64,000 nucleotides of DNA from Streptomyces sp. HNM0574 (GCF_012726235.1 NZ_JAASAH010000004.1:124001-188000); one strand, 5' to 3'; positions 25,110-34,918 are shown, numbered from the stretch's first letter. Translations and numbers: made by a program. Notes: generated from the letters alone by a model not told the origin.

Positions 25110-25991
25110 ATGACAGCAGAACAGGCGGCCACCGGCCCCGGCTCGGCCCCGTCCTCCGTTTCCTCCGTCCCCGGCGGCGAGAGCGAGCCGGAGGCCGTGC
25201 GGCGGCGGGCCGGCGGGGCCGAGAGCAGCCGGGCGAACCGCGGCTGGTGGGACCGGAACGCCGACGAGTACCAGAGCGAGCACGGCGCGTTCCTCGGGGA
25301 CGCGCGCTTCGTCTGGTGCCCCGAGGGCCTCGACGAGGAGGAGGCGCGGCTGCTCGGCCCCGCGTCCGCGCTGGCCGCGCGTGACGTGCTGGAGATCGGC
25401 GCGGGTGCGGCGCAGTGCTCGCGCTGGCTGGCCGAGCAGGGGGCGCGGCCGGTCGCCGTCGACCTCTCGCACCGGCAGCTCCAGCACGCGCTGCGGATCG
25501 GCGACGGGCGCGGCGGGGATCTCACGTTTCCGCTGGTGGAGGCGGACGCGCGGCTGCTGCCGTTCGCGGACGGCTCCTTCGACCTGGCCTGTTCCGCCTA
25601 CGGCGCGCTGCCCTTCGTCGCGGACCCGGTGCGGGTGATGAGCGAGGTGCGGCGGGTGCTGCGGCCCGGCGGGCGCTGGGTGTTCTCCGTGACGCACCCC
25701 TTCCGCTGGGCCCTGCCCGACGAGCCGGGGCCCGAGGGGCTGACCGTCTCCGCCTCGTACTTCGACCGCACCCCGTACGTGGAGCAGGACGAGTCGGGGG
25801 CGGCGGTGTACGTGGAGCACCACCGCACGGTGGGTGACCGGGTGCGGGACGTGGTGGCCTCCGGGTTCCGGCTGCTGGACCTGGTCGAGCCGGAGTGGCC
25901 CGACCACAACCGGCAGGAGTGGGGCGGCTGGTCGCCGCTGCGGGGGAAGCTGATCCCCGGCACCGCCGTCTTCGTGTGCGAACGGGACTGA
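25110..25991 (+). CDS. Class I SAM-dependent methyltransferase
   Basis: A 293-residue protein starting at ATG 25110, with GGCAGG about 9 nt upstream. After an acidic, variable N-terminus of about 45 residues, WWDRNADEYQ marks the start of the domain. Motif I VLEIGAGAAQCSRWL, the acidic VDLS and LPFADGSFDLACSAYGALPFV follow, and RVLRPGGRWVFSVTHPFRW is a Methyltransf_11-type ending. The substrate cannot be deduced. It is followed after 5 bp by hrpB, so the two are probably co-transcribed. Confidence 0.85.
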   Translation: MTAEQAATGPGSAPSSVSSVPGGESEPEAVRRRAGGAESSRANRGWWDRNADEYQSEHGAFLGDARFVWCPEGLDEEEARLLGPASALAARDVLEIGAGAAQCSRWLAEQGARPVAVDLSHRQLQHALRIGDGRGGDLTFPLVEADARLLPFADGSFDLACSAYGALPFVADPVRVMSEVRRVLRPGGRWVFSVTHPFRWALPDEPGPEGLTVSASYFDRTPYVEQDESGAAVYVEHHRTVGDRVRDVVASGFRLLDLVEPEWPDHNRQEWGGWSPLRGKLIPGTAVFVCERD

Positions 25992-25996
25992 GGCGG

Positions 25997-28555
25997 GTGC
26001 CGGACTCCGCCTCCCGGGACGCGCTCGCCGCGCTGCCCGTCGCCGCCGCGCTGCCCGCGCTGCGTACGGCGCTCGACGAGCGGGGCACGGCCGTGCTGCA
26101 CGCGCCGCCCGGTACGGGAAAGACGACGCTCGTCCCGCTCGCGCTGGCCGGGCTGCTGGACGACGGGGCCGCGCCCGCGCGGGTGCTGGTGGCCGAGCCG
26201 CGGCGGATGGCGGCCAGGTCGGCGGCGGAGCGGATGGCGTGGCTGCTCGGTGAACGGGCCGGGGAGCGCGTCGGGTTCACGGTGCGGGGTGAGCGGCGGG
26301 TGGGGCCGCGTACCCGGGTCGAGGTGGTCACCACCGGGGTGCTGCTGCAACGGTTGCAGCGGGACCAGGAGCTGCCCGGCACCGACGTGGTGCTGATGGA
26401 CGAGTGCCACGAGCGGCACCTGGACGCGGACACCGCGCTCGCCTTCCTCACCGACGTCCTCGCCACGCTCCGTCCCGACCTGCGGCTGCTGGCCGCCTCG
26501 GCGACGCAGGACAGCGCCGCCTGGGCGCGGCTGCTGGGCGGCCACGACGGGGCGGGCCCCGCGCCGGTGGTGCGGGGCGGCGGGGAGGCGTACCCGGTGG
26601 CGGTGCGGCACGTGCCGCCGCCGCGCGCGGTGCGGCCGCCGCACGGGATGCGGGTCGATCCGGCGCTGCTGCGGCACGTCGCGGCGACGGTGCGGCAGGC
26701 GCTGGACGAGACCGGGGACAGGGACGTGCTGTGCTTCCTGCCCGGGACCGGGGAGATCGCGCGGGTGGCGGGGCTGCTCGACGGCGCTCCGGCGGAGGTG
26801 CTCCAGCTGCACGGCAGGGCGCCGGCGCGGGTGCAGGACGCGGTGCTGCGCGGGAATCCGGGGCCCGGGCGGCGGGTGATCCTGGCGACGTCGGTCGCCG
26901 AGTCGAGCCTGACGGTGCCGGGCGTGCGGACCGTCGTGGACGCGGGGCTCGCGCGGGAGCCGCGCCGGGATCACGCGCGGGGGCTGGGCTCGCTGACGAC
27001 GGTGCGGGTGTCGGCCGCCGCGGCCGGGCAGCGGCAGGGGCGGGCGGGGCGCGAGGCGCCCGGCACGGTCTACCGGTGCTGGGCGGAGGCCGAGGACGTG
27101 TCGCGGCCGCGCTGGCCGTCGCCGGAGATCACCGTCGCGGACCTGACGTCCTTCGCGCTCCAGGCCGCCTGCTGGGGCGATCCGGACGCGGCGGACCTGG
27201 CCCTGCTGGACGCGCCGCCGCGGGGCGCGCTGGCCGCGGCGCGGGAGACGCTGCTCGCGGTCGGCGCGGTGGACGCGTCGGGGCGTCCGACGGCGCGCGG
27301 TACGCGGATGGCGCGGATGGGTGTGCACCCGCGCCTGGCCCGCGCGCTGCTGGACGGTGCCGAGCGGGTGGGCGCGGAGCGGGCGGCCGAGGTCGTGGCG
27401 CTGCTGAGCGACGAGCCGCCGCGGGAGTACGGGGACGACGCGGTCGAGGCGCTGCGCGCTGCCCGTCGCGGGCGGGACGCGTACGGGGCGCGCTGGCGCA
27501 CCGAGGTGCGCCGGCTGCGCCGCGCCGTACCGGACGGGACGCCTGCTTCCGGCGGGGACGGCGCTGAGGACGCGCAGGCCGTCGGGACGGTGCTGGCGCT
27601 CGCGTACCCGGAGCGGATCGGGCGGGTCCGGGAGGAGGGCGCGTACCTGATGGTGTCCGGGACGCGGGCCGGGCTCGGTTCCGGTTCGGGGCTGCGGGGT
27701 GCGCCCTGGCTGGCCGTCGCGGTCGCGGACCGGCCCGCGGGCTCGGCCTCGGCCCGGATCCGGCTGGCCGCGGCCGTCGACGACGAGACCGCGCGGGGCG
27801 CCGCCGGTGCGCTGCACGGGGTGCACGAGGAGGTGCGCTGGGACGCGGAGCGCGGCGACGTCGTGGCCCGGGAGGTGGAGACCCTCGGCGCCGTCGAGCT
27901 GTCCGGGCGGCGGGTCGCCGATCCGGAGCCGGAGGCGCTGCGCGCGGCCCTGCTCGACGGGCTGCGGCGCGAGGGGCTCGCGCAGCTGAAGTGGCCGGAG
28001 TCCGCCGTCTCCCTGCGCCGGCGGCTGGCCTTCCTGCACCGCGAACTGGGCGCGCCCTGGCCCGAGGTGTCCGACGAGGCGCTGCTGGCGCGGGCCGGTG
28101 ACGGCTGGCTCGACCGGGTGCGTACCCGCGCCGACTTGGGCCGCGTCGAGGCGGGCCAGATCCTGGGCGGGCTGCTGCCGTGGGCGAGCGGGGAGGCGGC
28201 GCGGCTCGACGAACTCGCGCCGGAGCGGATCGAGGTGCCCTCCGGCTCGCGGATCCGGGTCGAGTACGGGGACGGTCAGCCGGTGCTCGCGGTGAAGCTC
28301 CAGGAGCTCTTCGGCTGGGCCGAGACCCCGCGGATCGCCGGTGGCCGGGTGCCGCTGCTCGTCCATCTGCTCTCCCCCGCCGGGCGTCCGGCGGCGGTGA
28401 CGGCGGATCTGGCCTCGTTCTGGCGGGACGGCTACCGGTCGGTGCGCGCCGAGCTGCGGGGCCGCTACCCCAAGCACCCCTGGCCCGAGGACCCGGCGAC
28501 GGCCGAACCGACCCGCCGCACCACCGCGGGCGCGGCCCGCGCGCGGCGCGACTGA
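25997..28555 (+). CDS. hrpB: ATP-dependent helicase HrpB
   Basis: An 852-residue DEAH-type RNA helicase-like protein. Start GTG 25997 has GAGGCG directly upstream and lies 5 bp after the methyltransferase stop. Motifs in order: Walker A APPGTGKTT (about residue 34), EPRRMAAR (Ia), TTGVLLQRL, DECHERH (II), SATQD (III), FLPGTGEI (IV), ATSVAESSLTVPGV (V) and QRQGRAGREAPG (VI). The HA2 domain and the HrpB-specific C-terminal domain (GSRIRVEYGDGQPVLAVKLQ) follow. Length is normal. The cellular role of HrpB in bacteria is poorly defined. Confidence 0.94.
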   Translation: MPDSASRDALAALPVAAALPALRTALDERGTAVLHAPPGTGKTTLVPLALAGLLDDGAAPARVLVAEPRRMAARSAAERMAWLLGERAGERVGFTVRGERRVGPRTRVEVVTTGVLLQRLQRDQELPGTDVVLMDECHERHLDADTALAFLTDVLATLRPDLRLLAASATQDSAAWARLLGGHDGAGPAPVVRGGGEAYPVAVRHVPPPRAVRPPHGMRVDPALLRHVAATVRQALDETGDRDVLCFLPGTGEIARVAGLLDGAPAEVLQLHGRAPARVQDAVLRGNPGPGRRVILATSVAESSLTVPGVRTVVDAGLAREPRRDHARGLGSLTTVRVSAAAAGQRQGRAGREAPGTVYRCWAEAEDVSRPRWPSPEITVADLTSFALQAACWGDPDAADLALLDAPPRGALAAARETLLAVGAVDASGRPTARGTRMARMGVHPRLARALLDGAERVGAERAAEVVALLSDEPPREYGDDAVEALRAARRGRDAYGARWRTEVRRLRRAVPDGTPASGGDGAEDAQAVGTVLALAYPERIGRVREEGAYLMVSGTRAGLGSGSGLRGAPWLAVAVADRPAGSASARIRLAAAVDDETARGAAGALHGVHEEVRWDAERGDVVAREVETLGAVELSGRRVADPEPEALRAALLDGLRREGLAQLKWPESAVSLRRRLAFLHRELGAPWPEVSDEALLARAGDGWLDRVRTRADLGRVEAGQILGGLLPWASGEAARLDELAPERIEVPSGSRIRVEYGDGQPVLAVKLQELFGWAETPRIAGGRVPLLVHLLSPAGRPAAVTADLASFWRDGYRSVRAELRGRYPKHPWPEDPATAEPTRRTTAGAARARRD

Positions 28556-28574
28556 GGCGCGGGCCCGCCCGGGG

Positions 28575-29612
28575 TCAGACGTGGGCCGGTTCCGGGGCGG
28601 GTTCGGGTGCGGGGCCGGGCTCGTCCGGCCTGCGGCCGCGGGCCTCCAGGACGAGGGAGAGGGTCAGCGCTCCGGCGCCGAGGCCGAGGAATCCCCAGGG
28701 CAGGTAGGTGGTGAGGAGCAGCACCAACTGCCGCTGGGCGCTGACCATTTCGACGGTGTCGGCGAGGAAGTCGGGCCGCATCTTCACGTGCCCGGCGAAG
28801 GCGGTGAGGGGTTCCTTGTCCGGGTTCCCCGTCCAGCGCATCTCCTCCTTGTGCAGCTCCTCGCCGTTGACGGGCGCGCCGGTCGTCGGGTCGACCCAGA
28901 ACATCCGCTTGGTGCTGTACCAGCGCTCCATCCCGGCCTGTTTCACGATCTCGGGGGTGGCGCCCATGGGCAGCTTCTTGGGGACCTTCACCTTCGTCCA
29001 GGGGATGGTCTGCTCGAAGTAGTACACCTCCAGCCCGCGGAAGGTGCGGGTGCCCTTGTAGTGGATGGGCGCGGAGGTGCGGGTCTGGAAGTCGAAGTAC
29101 TCGTAGTCCCGCTTCTCCGTCAGGAAGGGCCACTTGTACTCGATGCCCTCGCGGCGTACGGGGTCGCCGTCGACGTGCTCCCCCGGTGCGTTGACCGGGT
29201 CCTGGGTGTGGGCGTCGAAGATGTACCGCTCGGGGATGCGGGAGACCATCTTGCCGTCCTCGTCGGCGACATAGCTGAGGGTGTCCCAGACGACGACGTC
29301 CCGGCCGGTGCGCTCGCGGACCTTCTCGGCCTCCTCCACGTTGCCCTTCAGGGTCTGCACGATGCTGACCTTGTCGGCCTTCTTCGGCCGCATGGTGGCG
29401 TAGTCGAGGAGTGTGGCGTCCTTCGCCTCCATCACGACCGCCTGGTACTGGCTGGGCGGGATCTTCGCCAGTCGCGGGAAGGCGTACCAGCGCATCAGCG
29501 GGGCGAGCGCGGTGAAGAAGACGGCGAAGGCGAGCAGGATCAGGCTCGCCCTGCGGCGCATGCCGCGACGGGCGGGACGCGGATCGGTACGGCGCGCGGC
29601 GGTACGACGCAT
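28575..29612 (-). CDS. DUF3068 (PorA-like) membrane protein
   Basis: A 345-residue protein of the DUF3068 family. An N-terminal membrane helix follows an Arg-rich start (residues about 22-42, ASLILLAFAVFFTALAPL). A large extracytoplasmic domain has conserved aromatic segments (YIFDAHTQDPVNA, EYKWPFLTEKRDYEYFDF, RMFWVDPTTGAPVNGEE). A second helix sits near residues 300-325, and the tail is Pro/Glu-rich. Function is unknown in Streptomyces. A strong site (CAGGAGGAGG) precedes ATG 29612. It follows a small membrane-peptide gene by 54 bp, likely one operon. Confidence 0.87.
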   Translation of the reverse strand: MRRTAARRTDPRPARRGMRRRASLILLAFAVFFTALAPLMRWYAFPRLAKIPPSQYQAVVMEAKDATLLDYATMRPKKADKVSIVQTLKGNVEEAEKVRERTGRDVVVWDTLSYVADEDGKMVSRIPERYIFDAHTQDPVNAPGEHVDGDPVRREGIEYKWPFLTEKRDYEYFDFQTRTSAPIHYKGTRTFRGLEVYYFEQTIPWTKVKVPKKLPMGATPEIVKQAGMERWYSTKRMFWVDPTTGAPVNGEELHKEEMRWTGNPDKEPLTAFAGHVKMRPDFLADTVEMVSAQRQLVLLLTTYLPWGFLGLGAGALTLSLVLEARGRRPDEPGPAPEPAPEPAHV

Positions 29613-29630
29613 GGCGGGGCCCTCCTCCTG

Positions 29631-29658
29631 CTTCGGGCTCGGGGCTTCGGGCTCGGGG
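29631..29658. repeat. Two direct copies of a 14-bp unit
   Basis: CTTCGGGCTCGGGG occurs at 29631-29644 and 29645-29658, in the gap between the small membrane-peptide gene and the DUF3068 gene. It is a short perfect tandem duplication with no evident function. Confidence 0.8.
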
Positions 29659-29666
29659 GCTGCGGG

Positions 29667-29801
29667 CTACGGGTGCTTGGGGACGGTGGTGTGCAGCGGT
29701 CGCGGCGAGGTCTCGCCGGGCGGCACGCCGACGGCCGTGATCGCGAAGACGAGGGCGAGGGCGGCGGCCAGACCGGCTCCGGCGGCGACGAGGGCACGCA
29801 T
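29667..29801 (-). CDS. 44-residue membrane peptide, SPW_0924-like
   Basis: Begins MRALVAAGAGLAAALALV and continues to a Thr/Pro-rich tail ending in TTVPKHP. One membrane helix or uncleaved signal spans residues 3-25. It resembles the small SPW_0924 family that accompanies DUF3068 genes in Streptomyces; I recall that family name and could not check it. GGGAGG lies 9 nt before ATG 29801. It precedes the DUF3068 gene by 54 bp. Confidence 0.72.
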   Translation of the reverse strand: MRALVAAGAGLAAALALVFAITAVGVPPGETSPRPLHTTVPKHP

Positions 29802-29931
29802 GCGCGGCACCTCCCAGGAGAAATCTGATAGGGCGTCAGGCCGGGGCACCGTAGCAACGGGGGGCACAGATGAGAACACCGTTGCGCGCGGCCCGGGGCC
29901 CGTGACTCCGGGGCGGGAGACGGGCACACGC

Positions 29932-29968
29932 ACGAGGGCCGGTGCGGGGATTCCGCACCGGCCCTCGT
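29932..29968. terminator. Terminator after the lytic transglycosylase gene
   Basis: A perfect 16-bp stem (29932-29947 with 29953-29968) and a 5-nt loop, 45 bp past the transglycosylase stop on the minus strand. It isolates that gene from the SPW-like/DUF3068 unit. Confidence 0.85.
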
Positions 29969-30013
29969 ACGCGCCGCGTCAACTGCCCGTCTGTGGACGG
30001 GCGTTGGTCCCGG

Positions 30014-31945
30014 TCAGGGGTTGCGTACCGTGAGGTCGACGGTCAGCCGGGCGCCGTCGGCGGTGGCGAGCAGCAGGGTGAACGTGCCCTCGTGGCCGTC
30101 CGTGTGGATGCGGGGCAGGGTCAGCCCGCCGTCGGCGTCCGTGCGCAGTTCGGTCAGGGTACGGACGGGGCGGCCGAGCCAGTCGGTGAAGTGCGGGCCC
30201 TTGTCGTTCTCCTCGGCCTGCGGGCCGTCGCCGCCCTCGTCATGCGTCTCCGCGTCCGCCTTGTCGGCGATCAGACGGGCCGAGACGGGGGCCTCGGCCA
30301 CCGGCTCCCCGTCCTGCGTGGCGGTGAACCGCAGCCGTTCGGCGAAGGCGTCGTCGGGCTCGGCCGTGAGCGGCTCGTCCTCGGCGCGGGCCAGGGTGTC
30401 GGCGCGCTGCTCGGGCGCCTCCTCCACCGTCGCCCGGAACTCGGTGGCCGGCGCGTCCTCGGCCGGTTCGGCCGTCTTCCCCTCGACGACGGTGGCGCGC
30501 AGGGTGAACGTTCCCGGCTCGTCACCGGCGCGGAGTTCGGGTGCGGTGGCGGTGCCGTCGTCGTCGGTCGCGACGGTGACCTTCTTCGCGCCCCAGGGGA
30601 AGCGCGCACCGGTCTCGCCGACGATCTCGTACCGGACGTCGGCGTCCGGCGCGGGCTTGCCCTTCGCCGTCTCGGCCCGGACCCGCGCGGGCTCGGGGAA
30701 GGTCTCGCCCGTGGTGGCCGTCAACTCCCGCTCGCCGACGGGCCGGAGGCTCGTGGGGGCCGCGGGGTCGGGGGCGTCGGGGGCGGGGTCGGGGGACGAG
30801 GAGCCGCCGTCGGTTCCGTCGCCGGTGCCGCCGTCGGTGCCGCCGCTCTGGCCGTCGTCGCTGCCGGCGCCGCCGGTGTTGTCGCCGGTGCCGGTTCCGT
30901 CGCCGCTTCCGTCGCCGTCGGTGTGGTCGCCGCCGTCCTTGCCGCCGTCCTTGTCACTGCCCTTGCCGCCGTCGGAGCCGCCCGGGCCGGAACCGTCGGA
31001 GCCGCCCGAACCCGAACCGGAACCCGAACCGGAATCCGAACCGGCACGTTCCTCGATGCCGGCGCCCGGGGAGGTGGGCAACGGGCCGCGGCCGTCGGGG
31101 ACTTCGTGGGTGCCCTCGCGGTAGAACTCGTACCAGGCCAGGACCGTCCGCAGGTAGGCGCGGGAGTTGTTGTAGCTGAGGATCGCCTGGTCCAGGCCGG
31201 CCCGGGAGGACAGGTCGCGGCCGCCGGCGCACAGGTAGCGGCCGGCGGCGAGCGCCGCGTCGTGGATGTTGCCCGGGTCGCGGCGGCCGTCGGCGTTGCC
31301 GTCGGCACCCCAGCGCGCCCAGGTCGACGGTATGAACTGCATCGGGCCGACCGCGCGGTCGAAGGTGGTGTCGCCGTCCCACACCCCGCCGTCGGTGTCG
31401 GTGATCCGCGCGAAGCCCGCGCCGTTGAGCACCGGGCCGAGGATCGGCCGGAGCGTGGTGCCCTCCCCGTCGACGGCGCCGCCACGCGCCTGCCCGGACT
31501 CCACCTTGCCGATGGCGGCGAGGAGTTCCCAGCGCAGGCCGCACCCCGGCGACTCCCGCTCCAGCGCGGCGGCGGCCTTCTTGTACGCGGCGAGCAACGT
31601 CGCCGGAACGCCGGCCTCCGCCTTTCCGGCGCCGGGCAGCCCGGCCGACGGGTCGCGGTCGCCCGAGCCCGGCTGCGGCTCCGGGGAGTCCAGCGGCGGG
31701 AGTTCGGTGTGGTACGAGCCGTCGCCGGGCGGACCGTCGCCCGAGGCCGGGCCCCGCTCGGCACCCCGCCGCACGTCGACGTCGGCCCCCGGGGCCTGCG
31801 ACGCGGTCAGCGCGGCCAGCGCCACCGCGACCACGGCCGCGCTCGTCACCCCTCTGCGGAGCGTCCCGGTGGCGCGGAGGCCACCGCCGCCGCCCGCCCC
31901 CTCGACGCTCTTCGCCGCCGCGTGCTTGCCCCGGTAACGCGCCAT
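30014..31945 (-). CDS. Secreted lytic transglycosylase domain protein
   Basis: A 643-residue exported protein. The basic N-terminus precedes a hydrophobic signal or anchor (residues about 34-50). The catalytic domain spans about residues 105-270, with the MltB-type segments LLAAIGKVESGQ (Glu of the ES motif is the likely acid), GPMQFIPSTW, GNIHDAALAAGRYLC and ILSYNNSRAYLRTVLAWY. Such enzymes cleave peptidoglycan glycan strands to 1,6-anhydro ends. Next come a very low-complexity Gly/Ser/Asp linker (about 300-385) and two Ig-like beta domains at the C-terminus (about 395-643). The minisatellite-like linker DNA could vary in length between strains. Confidence 0.88.
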   Translation of the reverse strand: MARYRGKHAAAKSVEGAGGGGGLRATGTLRRGVTSAAVVAVALAALTASQAPGADVDVRRGAERGPASGDGPPGDGSYHTELPPLDSPEPQPGSGDRDPSAGLPGAGKAEAGVPATLLAAYKKAAAALERESPGCGLRWELLAAIGKVESGQARGGAVDGEGTTLRPILGPVLNGAGFARITDTDGGVWDGDTTFDRAVGPMQFIPSTWARWGADGNADGRRDPGNIHDAALAAGRYLCAGGRDLSSRAGLDQAILSYNNSRAYLRTVLAWYEFYREGTHEVPDGRGPLPTSPGAGIEERAGSDSGSGSGSGSGGSDGSGPGGSDGGKGSDKDGGKDGGDHTDGDGSGDGTGTGDNTGGAGSDDGQSGGTDGGTGDGTDGGSSSPDPAPDAPDPAAPTSLRPVGERELTATTGETFPEPARVRAETAKGKPAPDADVRYEIVGETGARFPWGAKKVTVATDDDGTATAPELRAGDEPGTFTLRATVVEGKTAEPAEDAPATEFRATVEEAPEQRADTLARAEDEPLTAEPDDAFAERLRFTATQDGEPVAEAPVSARLIADKADAETHDEGGDGPQAEENDKGPHFTDWLGRPVRTLTELRTDADGGLTLPRIHTDGHEGTFTLLLATADGARLTVDLTVRNP

Positions 31946-32108
31946 GGGTCAGACCCGTCCTCTCCCCTCCGGATGCCAACACCGGTGACCCTACGGCACG
32001 TGCAGGCCAATAGTCAGTGCTCCCAGGGCATACCGGACGCCCCTTCGGCTGCCCTCGAAGGCACTGTGCACACCCCCTTCCGCAGCCCACGCCGGGACCG
32101 CCAACAGC

Positions 32109-32143
32109 TCCGCCCCGCCCGGCAGTTGGCCGGACGGGGCGGA
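32109..32143. terminator. Terminator after polA
   Basis: A stem of 9 bp (32109-32117 with 32135-32143), one C-A mismatch and 5 further bp around an AGTTG loop, 40 bp past the polA stop. It is well placed for polA on the minus strand. Confidence 0.55.
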
Positions 32144-32182
32144 AAACCGCACGCGCGGCGGACGAACCGCCGCGCACCCGCG

Positions 32183-34918
32183 TCAGTGCGCGGCCGACTC
32201 CCAGTCGCCGCCGTGACCCACCGACACGTCCAGCGGGGCCCGCAGTTCGACCGCGCCGGCCATCTCCCGGCGCACCAGCTCCTCCACCGCGTCCCGTTCG
32301 CCGGACGCGACCTCCAGCACGATCTCGTCGTGCACCTGGAGCAGCAGCCGCGAACGCAGCTCCTCGGCCCGCAGCGCCTCGTCGACCCGCAGCATGGCGA
32401 CCTTCACGATGTCCGCCGCCGTGCCCTGGATCGGGGCGTTCAACGCCATCCGCTCCGCCATCTCACGGCGCTGCCGGTTGTCGCTGTTGAGATCCGGCAG
32501 ATACCGGCGACGGCCCATGATCGTCTGGGTGTAGCCGATGGCACGGGCCTCCTCCACCACGTGATGCAGATAGTCCCGCACCCCGCCGAACCGCTCGAAG
32601 AAGGTGTCCATCAGCCTGCGCGCCTCGTCCGGCGGCACATCCAGCTGCTGCGACAGACCGAACGCCGACAGCCCGTACGCCAGCCCGTAGCTCATCGCCT
32701 TGATCTTGCGGCGCATCTCCGGATCGACCTCGGCCGGAGCCACCCCGAACACCTGGGAGGCGACCGTGGTGTGCAGATCCTCGCCCGAGGTGAACGCCTC
32801 GATCAGGCCCTCGTCCTCCGACAGATGCGCCATCACCCGCAGTTCGATCTGGCTGTAGTCCGCCGTCATCAGCGACTCGTACGCGCCGCCGACCCGGAAA
32901 CCACGCCGGATCGCCCGGCCCTCGTCCGTCCGCACCGGCACGTTCTGCAGATTGGGCTCCGTCGAGGACAGCCGGCCCGTCGCCGCGACCGTCTGCGAGA
33001 ACGAGGTGTGGATACGGCCGTCCGCCGCGATCGTCTTGATCAGACCCTCGACCGTCGTCCGCAGCTTCTGCTGCTCCCGGTACCGCAGCATCAGCACCGG
33101 AAGCTCATGCTCCGTCTGCTGCGCCAGCCAGGCCAGCGCATCCGCGTCCGTCGTCCAGCCCGTCTTCGTCTTCTTCGTCTTCGGCAGCCCCAGCTCGCCG
33201 AAGAGGACCTCCTGCAGCTGCTTCGGCGAGCCGAGATTGAACTCGTGACCCACCGCCGCGTGCGCCTCCTTCACCGCCTGCTGCGCGGCGTCGGCGAACT
33301 GCTGCTCCAGACCCTGCAGCCACTCGCGGTCCGCGGCGATCCCCGCCCGCTCCATCCGCGCCAGCAGCGCCGACGTCGGCAGCTCCAGCTCCCGCAGCAG
33401 CTCCGCCGCACCGACCTGCGCCAGCCGCTCCTCGAACATCACCCCGAGATCCAGCACCGTACGCGCCTTCACCATCAGCGCGTCCGCCTCGGCGTGCTCC
33501 TCCACACCCAGCGCCAACTGGCCGCTCGCCTCGGCCGCCGGGCCCAGCTCACGGCCCAGATACTCCACCGACAGCGCGTCCAGCGCGAACGAACGACGCC
33601 CCGGCTTGTCCAGATACGCCGCCAGCGCCGTGTCCATCGAGACACCCTCGACGCTCCAGCCGTGCTCCGCGAACACCCGCATGATGCCCTTGGCGTCGTG
33701 CACGACCTTCAGCCGCTCCGCGTCCGCGGCCCAGGCCGCGAAGGCCCGCTCGTCCGCCTCGTCCAGCTGCGACGGATCGAACCACACCGCCGGACCGGCC
33801 GCCGTCGCCAGCGCCACCTGCGAGACCCCGCCCGCGCCCAGCTTCCACTCGTCCACCGTCGCCAGCCCGAGCATGCTCCCGCGGTGCTCCTCCAGCCACG
33901 GGGCCAGCTCCCCCGCCGTCAGCACCGTGCCGTCGACGGAAACGCCCTCCGCCGGCGCCTGCTCCTCCTCGGCGCCGCCCGGATCGACCGCGAACAGCCG
34001 GTCCCGGAAGTTCTGATGCCGGAACTCCAGCGTGTCCAGCACCCCCCGCAGCTCCTCCTGGTCGTACGGGGCACGCGCCAAGTCGTCCGGGCCGCAGGGC
34101 AGTTCCACGTCCCGCACCATCTCCGTGAGCCGACGGTTCAGCTGCACCGACTCCAGATGATCACGGAGATTCTGCCCCGCCTTGCCCTTCACCTCGTCGA
34201 CCCGCTCCACCAACTCGGCGAACGAACCGAACTGGTTGATCCACTTCGCGGCCGTCTTCTCCCCCACCCCCGGAATACCCGGCAGATTGTCCGAAGGATC
34301 GCCCCGCAACGCCGCGTAATCCGGATACTGCGCCGGCGACAGACCGTACTTCTCCTGCACCTTCTCAGGAGTGAAACGCGTCAGCTCCGAGACGCCCTTC
34401 GTCGGATACAGCACCGTCACCCGGTCCGACACCAACTGGAACGCGTCCCGGTCACCCGTGACGATCGAGACCTCGAAACCCTCGGCCTCCGCACGCGTCG
34501 CCAACGTCGCGATCACGTCGTCCGCCTCGAAACCGTCCACCGCGAAACGACGCACCCGCATCGCGTCCAGCAGCTCACCGATCAGCGCGACCTGACCCTT
34601 GAACTCGTCCGGCGTCTTCGACCGGTTCGCCTTGTACTCCGCGAACTCCTCCGACCGCCACGTCTTCCGCGAAACATCGAACGCCACCGCGAAATGCGTC
34701 GGCGCCTCATCACGCAACGTGTTCGCCAGCATCGACGCGAAGCCGTAGACCGCGTTCGTCGTCTGGCCCGTCGTCGTCGAGAAATTCTCCGCCGGCAAGG
34801 CGAAGAAAGCCCGATAAGCGAGCGAATGCCCGTCCATCAGGAGCAAACGGGGAACGTTCCCGGAATCCGAGGATGCCGAGTCGGGGGATCGGGTGTCATG
34901 GGATGCCGTCTTAGCCAC
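32183..34918 (-). CDS. polA: DNA polymerase I
   Basis: A 911-residue polymerase for gap repair and Okazaki fragment processing. Start GTG 34918 gives the N-terminus VAKTASHD typical of Streptomyces PolA. The 5'-3' exonuclease domain (RLLLMDGHSLAYRAFFALP, VAFDVSRKTWR, then GVGEKTAAKW) covers roughly residues 20-310. The polymerase domain has motif A DYSQIELRVMAHLS, the O-helix RRKIKAMSYGLAYG and motif C QVHDEIV. The middle region lacks the DxE exonuclease motif (VDEW instead), so 3'-5' proofreading is probably absent, as in other actinobacterial PolI. It is divergent from the FdhF-like gene over 94 bp. Confidence 0.97.
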   Translation of the reverse strand: MAKTASHDTRSPDSASSDSGNVPRLLLMDGHSLAYRAFFALPAENFSTTTGQTTNAVYGFASMLANTLRDEAPTHFAVAFDVSRKTWRSEEFAEYKANRSKTPDEFKGQVALIGELLDAMRVRRFAVDGFEADDVIATLATRAEAEGFEVSIVTGDRDAFQLVSDRVTVLYPTKGVSELTRFTPEKVQEKYGLSPAQYPDYAALRGDPSDNLPGIPGVGEKTAAKWINQFGSFAELVERVDEVKGKAGQNLRDHLESVQLNRRLTEMVRDVELPCGPDDLARAPYDQEELRGVLDTLEFRHQNFRDRLFAVDPGGAEEEQAPAEGVSVDGTVLTAGELAPWLEEHRGSMLGLATVDEWKLGAGGVSQVALATAAGPAVWFDPSQLDEADERAFAAWAADAERLKVVHDAKGIMRVFAEHGWSVEGVSMDTALAAYLDKPGRRSFALDALSVEYLGRELGPAAEASGQLALGVEEHAEADALMVKARTVLDLGVMFEERLAQVGAAELLRELELPTSALLARMERAGIAADREWLQGLEQQFADAAQQAVKEAHAAVGHEFNLGSPKQLQEVLFGELGLPKTKKTKTGWTTDADALAWLAQQTEHELPVLMLRYREQQKLRTTVEGLIKTIAADGRIHTSFSQTVAATGRLSSTEPNLQNVPVRTDEGRAIRRGFRVGGAYESLMTADYSQIELRVMAHLSEDEGLIEAFTSGEDLHTTVASQVFGVAPAEVDPEMRRKIKAMSYGLAYGLSAFGLSQQLDVPPDEARRLMDTFFERFGGVRDYLHHVVEEARAIGYTQTIMGRRRYLPDLNSDNRQRREMAERMALNAPIQGTAADIVKVAMLRVDEALRAEELRSRLLLQVHDEIVLEVASGERDAVEELVRREMAGAVELRAPLDVSVGHGGDWESAAH

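Noticed and set aside
30950-31060. CRISPR or other regulatory repeat in the GC-rich repetitive stretch
   Set aside because: The repetition encodes the Gly/Ser/Asp linker of the lytic transglycosylase in frame; there are no spacers or conserved direct-repeat units.
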